From Rubrivivax sp. (GTDB taxonomy: Bacteria; Pseudomonadota; Gammaproteobacteria; Burkholderiales; Burkholderiaceae_C): a DNA stretch of 50,860 bases. Numbering within the stretch: position 1 is the first letter of the stretch; every line of letters starts with the position of its first letter. Below the pieces are notes generated by a model that saw only the letters and a list, made by a program, of their open reading frames with translations, had not been told where the DNA came from and made no database searches. This document shows positions 15,702-23,424 of the stretch, piece after piece. The DNA lies in NCBI GenBank assembly GCA_022843905.1, contig JALHMT010000037.1, positions 1 through 50,860 on the forward strand. The letters run 5' to 3'. The translations under genes were made by a program, and so were the position numbers.

Positions 15702-17732
15702 ATGAACGTCGTACTGTCCCAGGGCCAGCAGCAACCGGCCGCGGCCCGGTCGCCCCGGGTCGACGCCTACCTGCAGGCGGTCAGGCGGGACCTGCATGTC
15801 TGGTTGCCAGGCGCCGTGCGTGCAACGGCCGAAGCGCTCGAACAAGCCCGTCTGAAGACCACCCATCCGAACGACCGCCAGGGACTGTCGGAACTGCATG
15901 CCGACGCCCAGCGTCAGGCCCCGACCTGGACGCGCCATCTGATGTCCTCCCTGTCCGCGGCCATGGACGGCGATGTCGAAGTGCCGGCCGAAGAGGGCGA
16001 AGAAGAAGAGCGATCGCTCACATTGACGCTGCTCGACGACAACACCATCGATGAGGACATCGCGCTGTCGCGCCTGGTGCAGGTGGCGGAGTTGCGTGCC
16101 GAGGCGTCCTTGCGCGAACTGGCGGCGCGCTGCTCGCAGTTGCGGGAGCTGCCCAGCGTCTCGCCCGACGCGAATCCGATGCGTCCTGCCATCGTTGCCG
16201 GGGCGCTGCGACGTGCGGTCGGCGAGTTCGGCCTGGAACCACCGAAGAGAGTGCTGCTGCTGCGCGAAATGGCCACCGTCTTCGGCTCGCAGCTGGCCTC
16301 CATCTACGCCCGCCAGCTCGACATGCTCACGCAATGGGGTGTGGAGCCGACCTCCTTCAAGGTCCTGCCGACCCTCGACGGACCGGGCGCGCGCGCCGCA
16401 CCGCCGGGAGCGAGCGACCGGGCTGTTGCCGACAACTCGGCCCAGGCCATGGCCGCCGAGGCCCTTCGCCGCCTGGCCGTGCGCGCCGACGAGCCGGATG
16501 CCCTGGCCCCGGCCGACACCATGGCGCGTCTGTTGTCCGTGCTGCTCAGCCGGGCGACCCTGAGTGACGGAGCGCGGCGCATGATCCATCGGCTCGACGA
16601 GCCCGCCCGTCGGCTGGCGGTGTCGTCACCCGAGGTCTGGACGTCACCCGACCACCCCCTGTGGCAGCTGCTCGATCGGCTGGTGTCGGCCGGGTCGGTG
16701 CACGAAGGCTTCGACTTCACGCGCGACGACCCGTCCGGCGAGGCGTTCGAACGCGCCGTGACGCGCCTGGAACAGACCGACCCGCCGGACACGTCGCAGC
16801 TGCGTGCGGCGCTCGAAGCAGCCGACGAGGCCGTCACCGGCCTGCTCGACCAGGAGGTCGAGCGTGTCGTGCCGCAAGCGCGGGCCATGGAAGCGCGGCT
16901 GACCCGGCACGACATCGAGGCCGGCGTGCGGGAGCAGATCGTCGAGCAGGTGCGCTTTTCTCCCGTGCCGGCGGCACTGCGCCAGTTTCTCGTCGGTCCC
17001 TGGGCCAGTGCCGTCGCGCACAGCGCCGATCAGCACGGTCACGACAGCAAGCAGTTCCAGGTGCAGGCCGAACTGGTCGAGTCGATGGTGGATGCCTCTC
17101 GTCGTCCGCCGGGCCAGGCCATCGAGCCCGGGCTGTATACCCGCTGCATGACGCATGCTCGGCTCGGGCTGATGGACGCGGGCTTCCCGGCTGCGCGTGT
17201 CGAGGCCGAGCTTGCGGACCTGGGCCGCGTGCTGCGCAACCCGTGGGCCGAGCCCCAGCCCGGGGTGGGGGAACAGGATGCGGACGGCGAGATGCCTGCC
17301 GACGACTGGGGCGCCGGTTCCGTGGCACGGCCCCGAGCCCCGCGCGTCTCCGCAGTCGAGAGCCGGCCCGCAGAGCAAAGTCGGAGCCTGGGGCTGCACG
17401 AGGCCTTGCCCACGGTGCGCATCGACATGAATGCGTTGGAGGACCTCGACGCCGGGGGCCTGGAGATGGCGGCGGGGGCCTGGCTCGACACGCTCGAGCC
17501 CGGCGCGCTTTGCCGCCTGTTCCTGCTGGAGCGATGGATGAACGCCCAACTCGTCTGGCGCAGCATGAACCGCTCGATGTTCGTCTTCGCCAGCCGCCAT
17601 GGCGAGCGCAACCATTCGCTGAGCCGCTCGGCGCTGCAGAAGCTGCGTGCCGCGGGACTTGCCACGACCATCGAACGTGGCCAGTTCATCGCCCAGGCGC
17701 TGGGTGAACTGGCCCGCACGGAGGATCGCTGA
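15702..17732 (+). CDS. DUF1631 family protein
   Basis: Cytoplasmic protein of 676 residues with no signal peptide or membrane segment. It matches the pattern of DUF1631 proteins: a long acidic helical body with the segment LVQVAELRAEASLRELAARC near residue 125, and a C-terminal beta-rich part RLFLLERWMNAQLVW...RSMFVFASRHGE that looks like a PilZ-type barrel. The acidic run EEGEEEE is near residue 95. Function of the family is not established; some members are thought to bind cyclic di-GMP. Only 17 bases separate it from the GGDEF/EAL gene, so a shared role in c-di-GMP signalling is a reasonable inference. Confidence 0.85.
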   Translation: MNVVLSQGQQQPAAARSPRVDAYLQAVRRDLHVWLPGAVRATAEALEQARLKTTHPNDRQGLSELHADAQRQAPTWTRHLMSSLSAAMDGDVEVPAEEGEEEERSLTLTLLDDNTIDEDIALSRLVQVAELRAEASLRELAARCSQLRELPSVSPDANPMRPAIVAGALRRAVGEFGLEPPKRVLLLREMATVFGSQLASIYARQLDMLTQWGVEPTSFKVLPTLDGPGARAAPPGASDRAVADNSAQAMAAEALRRLAVRADEPDALAPADTMARLLSVLLSRATLSDGARRMIHRLDEPARRLAVSSPEVWTSPDHPLWQLLDRLVSAGSVHEGFDFTRDDPSGEAFERAVTRLEQTDPPDTSQLRAALEAADEAVTGLLDQEVERVVPQARAMEARLTRHDIEAGVREQIVEQVRFSPVPAALRQFLVGPWASAVAHSADQHGHDSKQFQVQAELVESMVDASRRPPGQAIEPGLYTRCMTHARLGLMDAGFPAARVEAELADLGRVLRNPWAEPQPGVGEQDADGEMPADDWGAGSVARPRAPRVSAVESRPAEQSRSLGLHEALPTVRIDMNALEDLDAGGLEMAAGAWLDTLEPGALCRLFLLERWMNAQLVWRSMNRSMFVFASRHGERNHSLSRSALQKLRAAGLATTIERGQFIAQALGELARTEDR

Positions 17733-17749
17733 CCCCGCGAGACACCGCC

Positions 17750-19600
17750 GTGAGCACCAGCACATCGACCGTCGTCCTCATGGCCGCCGCCGCCCTTGGT
17801 TCGGCTGGCCTTGCCTGGCTGGGTGCGCTGCCCCTGGCGCGCGCCTTGCGCACGAAGAACCCGGTGCTGCCGGCCCTGGACATCCTCGCCGGCCTGGCCT
17901 TGTTGTCGCTGGCTCTGTGGTGGCCACGCCATCTGGGGCCCTGGCAGACCCTGGCCGAGCCCTTGATCGGCGCCGATCTGCTGGCCACGTCGGTGGCACT
18001 GGGAGCCTTGCTGTGGAGCCGATCTGCCGCACTTCGCGTGCTGGCGGCGCTGGGCATCGGCACGCTCGGATCGATGTTCACGGGTCTGGCGGCCGGCCCC
18101 GGTTTTGCGGTCTCGGCCGGTGTCGGTGAGTGGGTTCTGCTGCTGGCCCTGCTGGGCATGGCCAGCGGCGTGGCCGCGGTCAAGGCGCGGCCCGCCCAGA
18201 CGCCGGTCGATCCATCGCCCACGGCGCCCGATGCCGTGGCTGCGCCCGCCATCGCCGTCGCGCCTGCTGCGGCCGCGGAGAGCCCGCCGGAAGCCGCGCC
18301 CCTGCTCGACCGGGCCGCCTTCGAACGGCAAGTGGATCAGGCCCTTCTGGCGGGACATGCCTTCGTGCTGATGCGCGTCGACCTGGACAACGTGGGAACG
18401 CTGCACGAGACGCTCGGGCAGCCTACCGTCGAAGGTCTGCTCGACAAGATCTCGCGCCGTCTGCGGCATCTGCTTCGCTCGAGTGATGCCTTGTCGCGCC
18501 TGGGAGGCTCCGAGTTCCTGCTGCTGGTCGTCGGTGTGGCAGAGCAGGGGGCGGTCGAGCAGCTCGCGCAGCGTGTGGTGAACGCCGTGGCGCGCCCCCT
18601 GCTCGTTGATACGAAGGAGCTGCGCCTGCCGTGCACCGTCGGCAGCGTGACGGGGCCGGGTGCGCTGGACACGCAGCGCCTCATCGGCTGCACCGAGCAG
18701 GCGGTGCGCCAGGCGCGCCGTCTGGGCGGCGCACGCCACCGTGCCTTCGCGGCCGACCCCGTGGGCGACGGCGAGCCGGTCGACGAACTGATCCCCGAAC
18801 TCCGCCGCGCCATTGCAGGTGAAGGCTTGTCGCTGCAGTACCAGCCCAAGATCGACACGCGCAACGGCAAGGTCACCGCGGTCGAAGCCCTGGTGCGCTG
18901 GGACCATGCGAAGCGCGGTCGGATTTCGCCGGGTGACTTCGTGCCGCTGGCCGAGCGCAGCGGCCTGATGGTGCTGCTGGGCGAGTGGGTGATCGATGCG
19001 GCTTGCCGCCAGTCGCGACAGTGGGCCGACAAGGGTCTGCACATGCGGGTGGCCATCAACGTGTCGGCTCAGCAGATGCAGCAGCCCGACATGGCCAGGC
19101 GGCTGCGGGCCGCCCTCGAGCGGCACGGCGTGCCGCCTTCGCTGATCACCTGCGAGATCACCGAAAGTGCGGCCATGCAGGACACCGGCACGACGCAGCA
19201 GATCTTCCGCGAGCTGGGCGAGCTGGGCGTGAGCATCTCCATCGACGACTTCGGCACCGGCTACTCCAGCCTGGCCTACCTGCGCAAGCTGCCGGCCGAG
19301 GAGTTGAAGATCGACCGCGCCTTCGTCACCGACCTCGGTCACAGCGCCGACGCACGCGCCGTCGTCGACGCCGTGGTGCAACTGGCGCACGCGCTGGGTC
19401 TGAAAGTGGTGGCCGAAGGTGTCGAGACCGCGCAGCAGCAGCAGATGCTGATCGACCTGGGCTGCGACGAGTTGCAGGGTTACCTGCTCGCGCGGCCCAT
19501 GACAGGTGCCGGCGTGCTGCTCTGGGCCACGCATGACCGTGAGCACGAACAGGCCTTTTCGTCGTCTTTGTATGGAGACTTCGACCGCGTTTCCCGTTGA
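17750..19600 (+). CDS. Membrane GGDEF/EAL protein, predicted c-di-GMP phosphodiesterase
   Basis: 616 residues. The N-terminal 140 residues form about five membrane segments followed by an Ala/Pro-rich linker. The GGDEF domain (about 185-340) reads GGSEF at 252-256, a substitution expected to abolish cyclase activity, while the inhibitory-site RSSD at 243-246 is kept. The EAL domain (about 355-600) has EAL at 379-381, INVS, CEITES, SIDDFGTGYSSL, ELKIDR, EGVET and the final QGYLLARPM: all residues for metal binding and catalysis. It is therefore predicted to degrade c-di-GMP, with the GGDEF domain as regulatory. GTG start at 17750, 17 bases after DUF1631. Confidence 0.93.
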   Translation: MSTSTSTVVLMAAAALGSAGLAWLGALPLARALRTKNPVLPALDILAGLALLSLALWWPRHLGPWQTLAEPLIGADLLATSVALGALLWSRSAALRVLAALGIGTLGSMFTGLAAGPGFAVSAGVGEWVLLLALLGMASGVAAVKARPAQTPVDPSPTAPDAVAAPAIAVAPAAAAESPPEAAPLLDRAAFERQVDQALLAGHAFVLMRVDLDNVGTLHETLGQPTVEGLLDKISRRLRHLLRSSDALSRLGGSEFLLLVVGVAEQGAVEQLAQRVVNAVARPLLVDTKELRLPCTVGSVTGPGALDTQRLIGCTEQAVRQARRLGGARHRAFAADPVGDGEPVDELIPELRRAIAGEGLSLQYQPKIDTRNGKVTAVEALVRWDHAKRGRISPGDFVPLAERSGLMVLLGEWVIDAACRQSRQWADKGLHMRVAINVSAQQMQQPDMARRLRAALERHGVPPSLITCEITESAAMQDTGTTQQIFRELGELGVSISIDDFGTGYSSLAYLRKLPAEELKIDRAFVTDLGHSADARAVVDAVVQLAHALGLKVVAEGVETAQQQQMLIDLGCDELQGYLLARPMTGAGVLLWATHDREHEQAFSSSLYGDFDRVSR

Positions 19601-19698
19601 TCCGCGCGCCCGGGCGGGGACCGAGGGCAAACCCTGGCGGCGAGCAGCAGCAGCTCATCGTTAAGCTCGCGGGCTGGTTCATCCAAGGAGTCCCGACC

Positions 19699-20736
19699 AT
19701 GAAACGCCGTTCACTGATCCAGGGCGCCGCTGCCGCCGCACTGGGCACCCCCATGCTGTCGGGCTTCGCCCAGCAGACCGTCACCCTGAAGTTCCATACC
19801 TTCATGTCGCCGCAGTCCAACGTCTGGCTGACCATGCACAAGCCTTGGATGGAGAAGGTCGAGAAGGACTCGGGCGGGCGCATCAAGTTCGAGGGCTATC
19901 CTGCGATGCAGCTGGGCGGCACGCCGGTGCAGCTGTACGACCAGGCGCGCGACGGCGTGGTCGACATCGTCTGGACCTTGCCTGGCAATACCGCCGGGCG
20001 TTTCCCTCGCATCGAGGTCTTCGAGTTGCCGTTCATGATGAACAACGCCGAAGCCACCTCCAAGGCCTACTGGGAGTACGTGCAGACCCAGGCGCCCGAC
20101 GAGTTCAAGGACACCCAGGTCATCGCGCTGCACGTGCACGGCCCGGGCATGTTCCATTCGGCCAGCAAGCAGATCAGGTCGGCCGCCGATCTGCGGGGCA
20201 TGAAGGTGCGGGGTCCCACCCGCCAGGTCACGAGGATGCTGGGCTCGGTGGGGGCCACGCCGGTGGGCATGCCGCTGCCGCAGATCCCCGACGCCCTGTC
20301 CAAGGGCACCATCGAAGCCTGCGTCATCCCCTGGGAAGTGGTGCCTTCGGTGAAGGTGCACGAGCTGACCAAGTTCCACAGCGAATTCGCCGCCACCGGG
20401 CCGGCGCTCTACACCACCACCTTCGTGATGGCGATGAACAAGGCGAAGTACGAAGGCCTGGCGCCCGACCTGAAGAAGGTGATCGACGCCAACTCGGGCA
20501 TGGCGACCTCGGGCTGGCTGGGCAAGACGCAGCAGGGCAACGACCCCAACGGCCGCAAGGCGGCGGTCGACCGCGGCAACACGCTGTACACCTTCACGCC
20601 CGAGCAGACGGCGGAATTCGTCAAGCTCTCGGGGCCCATCGACGACGACTGGGTCGCCGACATGGACAAGCGCGGCTTCAAGGGCAAGGCGCTGCTCGAA
20701 AGTGCCAAGGCCCTGATCGCCAAGCACAAGAGCTGA
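19699..20736 (+). CDS. dctP: TRAP transporter substrate-binding protein (DctP type)
   Basis: Periplasmic solute-binding protein of 345 residues. The N-terminal signal MKRRSLIQGAAAAALG has paired arginines and a hydrophobic core ending in SGFAQ, consistent with Tat or Sec export. Family features include MQLGGTPVQLYDQARDGVVDI and GMKVRGPTRQV, where the Arg is the expected carboxylate ligand. The ATG at 19699 has AAGGAG nine bases upstream; an in-frame upstream extension has no signal-like features and is rejected. The ligand is probably a carboxylate but is unknown. It should serve the DctQM permease located 4 kb upstream on the same strand. Confidence 0.93.
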   Translation: MKRRSLIQGAAAAALGTPMLSGFAQQTVTLKFHTFMSPQSNVWLTMHKPWMEKVEKDSGGRIKFEGYPAMQLGGTPVQLYDQARDGVVDIVWTLPGNTAGRFPRIEVFELPFMMNNAEATSKAYWEYVQTQAPDEFKDTQVIALHVHGPGMFHSASKQIRSAADLRGMKVRGPTRQVTRMLGSVGATPVGMPLPQIPDALSKGTIEACVIPWEVVPSVKVHELTKFHSEFAATGPALYTTTFVMAMNKAKYEGLAPDLKKVIDANSGMATSGWLGKTQQGNDPNGRKAAVDRGNTLYTFTPEQTAEFVKLSGPIDDDWVADMDKRGFKGKALLESAKALIAKHKS

Positions 20737-20748
20737 AGGGCGGCGCGT

Positions 20749-21324
20749 TCAGCGCGACCGCGCGCGCCAGGCCTTGAGCAAGGCGCGCGTTTCGTCGTCG
20801 GGCCGCGCCGCGAGCTTGCGGTACTCGCTGCAGTCGCTCTTGCGCGTCAGCAGCTTGTGGTTGATGAGTTCACGGCGCAGCGTGACGTGGTCGCCGAAGG
20901 TATTGGCCTCCTTCAGGATGGCGTTCACCTCCTTCTCGGTATAGGGCCGCTTGGCCTCGAAGCGGGTCCACAGCGCCCACATCGCCAGCCGCTGCACGCT
21001 GTACTTCGCCGGCCAGCGCACGAGCCGACCTTCGGCGTCGAACTGGCCGAGTGTCTTCAGCGCGTTGTCACTCAGCGGCGGTATCTCCGGCGAGGGCTGC
21101 GCTCGTGCGACCGGCAGCGGCTGCAGATCCGGGGCGGCCGTCGCAGGCGCTGCCTTCAAGGCCTGCAGGTTGCGATGACCGAGCGCACGGGCGATCAGGT
21201 TCAGGAGTTCCACGTGGCCCGGCGGCTCGGTTCGCGTCGCATGGCGTTGCTTGAGCGCCGTGCCGAGAGCACGCGCGAAGGCAGTGGTGTCGGGCACCAC
21301 CAGGGACAGGGCTTGACGAGGCAT
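20749..21324 (-). CDS. DUF2087 domain protein
   Basis: 191 residues, cytoplasmic. The C-terminal half (about 95-180) fits DUF2087: a winged-helix-like segment with RLVRWPAKYSVQRLAMWALWTRF, KRPYTEKEVNAIL and DHVTLRRELINHKLLTRK. The N-terminal half holds a helical segment HVELLNLIARALGHRNLQALKA, separated by a Pro/Ala-rich linker. DUF2087 often occurs in transcriptional regulators, so a DNA- or RNA-binding role is possible but not shown. The ATG at 21324 is chosen over upstream codons because GGGAG precedes it by six bases. It ends 12 bases from dctP, convergent. Confidence 0.75.
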   Translation of the reverse strand: MPRQALSLVVPDTTAFARALGTALKQRHATRTEPPGHVELLNLIARALGHRNLQALKAAPATAAPDLQPLPVARAQPSPEIPPLSDNALKTLGQFDAEGRLVRWPAKYSVQRLAMWALWTRFEAKRPYTEKEVNAILKEANTFGDHVTLRRELINHKLLTRKSDCSEYRKLAARPDDETRALLKAWRARSR

Positions 21325-21856
21325 GACAGTCTCCCGCCCGGCGGCACCGAAGGCCTGCAGGGCATCACTGAAGCGCGCGCATGGGACCCCTTGAAGGGGC
21401 GCCGGGGGTTGCCGTCTTCCGGCCTGGCGCACGCGACGAGTGCGTGACCGAAGCCTGTCGTGACCGAGGGCAGGTTTAGCTCGCGGCCCTCGTGAGGACC
21501 AGCGCGGCAACGCCTGGGTGAACTGCCGACCAGGGCGAAGTCTAGCGCGTGGCGGCAACTCTTCCTGCGGGCAAACCCCGAGTCGGTTTACAATGCCGCA
21601 CGGCTTCCACGCGAAGTCGTTCGTTCATCCCCTCTGACCTTCGTCGGCCGCCCTCCAGGCGCGTTGCGAACACCCCTCACCGGGAACGGGTCGGCGGCGA
21701 TGCCGTCGCCCTGATCCGTGAGCCCGCCGCGATGCGCCGGGTCACTCTCGTGTTGTTGCGACCTGACCCTGGCTGCGCCAGGGCCCCGCCGGGGCCTGGG
21801 CGCTGCCGGCGTGCGTGTGCCTTCGGGTTCGCCGCGCCGGATTGAACCGAAAGAAG
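21325..21856. other. 532-base intergenic region with the long rhlE leader
   Basis: Divergent gap between the DUF2087 gene and the RNA helicase. No gene is supported. It contains an inverted repeat CCCCTT-G-AAGGGG at 21387-21399 near the DUF2087 start. A -10-like TACAAT lies at 21589-21594, 263 bases before the helicase ATG. Two abutting hairpins are CCCTGGC-TGC-GCCAGGG (21767-21783) and GGCCCC-GCC-GGGGCC (21782-21796). The stems overlap by two bases, so only one can form fully at a time. The arrangement looks like a structured 5' leader. Confidence 0.5.
21589..21594 (+). promoter_or_regulatory. Candidate -10 box for the RNA helicase leader
   Basis: TACAAT in an otherwise G+C-rich gap; no convincing -35 hexamer at 16-18 bases. 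If used, the leader before the helicase start is about 255 bases. Confidence 0.35.
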
Positions 21857-23191
21857 ATGATGAGTTTCGAATCCCTCGGCCTGAAACCGGCCCTGCTGCG
21901 CGCCTTGACCGACGCCGGCTACACCACCGCCACCGACGTGCAGCTGCGCGCCATCCCGCCCGCGCTGGAAGGCCGTGACCTGATGGTCGCCAGCAGCACC
22001 GGCAGCGGCAAGACCGCCAGCTTCATGCTGCCCGCGATGACGCTGCTCCTGGCCGCGCGCGCCCTGCCTGCCGCAGAGCGTCCGCGCCTGACCGGTCCGC
22101 GCATCGTGGTGCTGGCGCCCACCCGCGAGCTGGCCATGCAGGTGGCGCGCGCCGCCACCATCTACGGTCGCCACGTGCCGGGCCTGCGAGTGGCCACGGT
22201 GGTCGGCGGCGTGCCTTACGGTGCGCAGCTCAAGGCGCTGCGCGGCCCGCTGGACATCCTGGTGGCCACGCCCGGCCGCCTGATCGATCACATGGGCTCG
22301 GGCAAGGTCCAGCTCGACAGCGTCGAGATGTTCGTGCTCGACGAGGCCGATCGCATGCTCGACATGGGCTTCATCGAGGACATCCAGCACATCGCTGCGG
22401 CCACGCCCAAGCAGCGCCAGACGGTGATGTACAGCGCCACCTTCGCCGGCCACGTCGGCCAGCTCGCCCAGCAGCTGCTGCGCGACCCGCTGCGCGTGGA
22501 AGTCACCAGCCATACCGACACGCACGCCGACATCGAGCAACGCCTGCACTGGGCCGACGACCTCGAGCACAAGAACGCGCTGCTCGACCACATCCTCACC
22601 GAGCGCAGCGTCGACCAGGCGCTGGTCTTCACCAGCACGCAGCGCGACGCCGACTGGCTGGCCGACCGCCTGGCCGACATGGGCCACGCCGTGGCTTCGC
22701 TGCACGGCGGCATGCCGCAGGGCCGCCGCACCCGCGTGCTGCAGGGCCTGCGCTCCAAGCACCTGCGCGTGCTCGTGGCCACCGACGTCGCCGCGCGCGG
22801 CATCGACGTGCCGACCATCAGCCACGTCATCAACTACGGCATGCCGATGAAGGCCGAGGACTACGTGCACCGCATCGGCCGCACCGGCCGTGCCGGCCGC
22901 AGTGGCCTGGCCGTGACGCTGGCGGAGCGCCGCGATGCGCAGATGGTGCACCACATCCAGCGCTTCACCACGCAGCGCATCCCGACGGCCACCATCGTCG
23001 GCCTGGAGCCGCGCCGTGCCGAGCCGCAGCCGATGCCGGCAGCGCGCCCTGCCGGTCGCGGCGGCTTCGGTCGTCCTGCGGGCAAGCCGGGCGGCAAACC
23101 CTTCGGCCGCCCCGACGGCAAGCCGGGTGCCAAGCCCTGGGCCAAGCCCGGCGCGCGCAGCAGCGGCGGCGGCTTCAAGCGACCGGTCTGA
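21857..23191 (+). CDS. rhlE: DEAD-box ATP-dependent RNA helicase (RhlE type)
   Basis: 444-residue helicase that remodels RNA, typically in ribosome assembly, mRNA decay and cold adaptation. In order: Q motif with Gln29, Walker A SSTGSGKT (46-53), PTRELAMQ, VATPGRLID, DEAD as VLDEADRMLD, YSATF, then in the second RecA domain VFTSTQRDA, ATDVAARGID and HRIGRTGRAGR. The C-terminal 60 residues are a Gly/Arg/Lys/Pro tail with GRPxGKPG repeats, likely RNA-binding. Tandem ATGs at 21857 and 21860 are both possible; AAGAAG precedes the first. A long structured leader suggests post-transcriptional control. Confidence 0.95.
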   Translation: MMSFESLGLKPALLRALTDAGYTTATDVQLRAIPPALEGRDLMVASSTGSGKTASFMLPAMTLLLAARALPAAERPRLTGPRIVVLAPTRELAMQVARAATIYGRHVPGLRVATVVGGVPYGAQLKALRGPLDILVATPGRLIDHMGSGKVQLDSVEMFVLDEADRMLDMGFIEDIQHIAAATPKQRQTVMYSATFAGHVGQLAQQLLRDPLRVEVTSHTDTHADIEQRLHWADDLEHKNALLDHILTERSVDQALVFTSTQRDADWLADRLADMGHAVASLHGGMPQGRRTRVLQGLRSKHLRVLVATDVAARGIDVPTISHVINYGMPMKAEDYVHRIGRTGRAGRSGLAVTLAERRDAQMVHHIQRFTTQRIPTATIVGLEPRRAEPQPMPAARPAGRGGFGRPAGKPGGKPFGRPDGKPGAKPWAKPGARSSGGGFKRPV

Positions 23192-23201
23192 GTCGCTGCC
23201 T

Positions 23202-23220
23202 GCCGGGCCGCGGGCCCGGC
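23202..23220 (+). terminator. Hairpin after the RNA helicase gene
   Basis: GCCGGGC-CGCGG-GCCCGGC, a perfect 7-bp stem ten bases beyond the helicase stop. No T tract follows, so it may be a weak or Rho-assisted terminator. Confidence 0.45.
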
Positions 23221-23424
23221 GAGGTCGCCATGGCGCAACGCCTGCGGTGAGAGCTGCAGGTCGAGAGCGGAGTACATTCCCGACCGGTCCGCCTGCCTTC
23301 ATGGCAGCGGCGCACCGGGGAGCAGGGACTCATCGAACCGAACAGCTGGCGTCGCGTCCTGCCGCTAGAGCGTGCTGCACGCAGTGTCGGACTTCGCCTG
23401 GACCTGGCGCATCGCGAGTACGTC

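Noticed and set aside
18482..18520. GGDEF domain taken as an active diguanylate cyclase
   Set aside because: The signature is GGSEF, lacking the catalytic acid at the third position, while the EAL set is complete, so phosphodiesterase activity is the better call.
17039..19630. An 863-codon minus-strand frame opposite the DUF1631 and GGDEF/EAL genes
   Set aside because: Same reason: complete sense genes with catalytic motifs, and a low-complexity antisense product.
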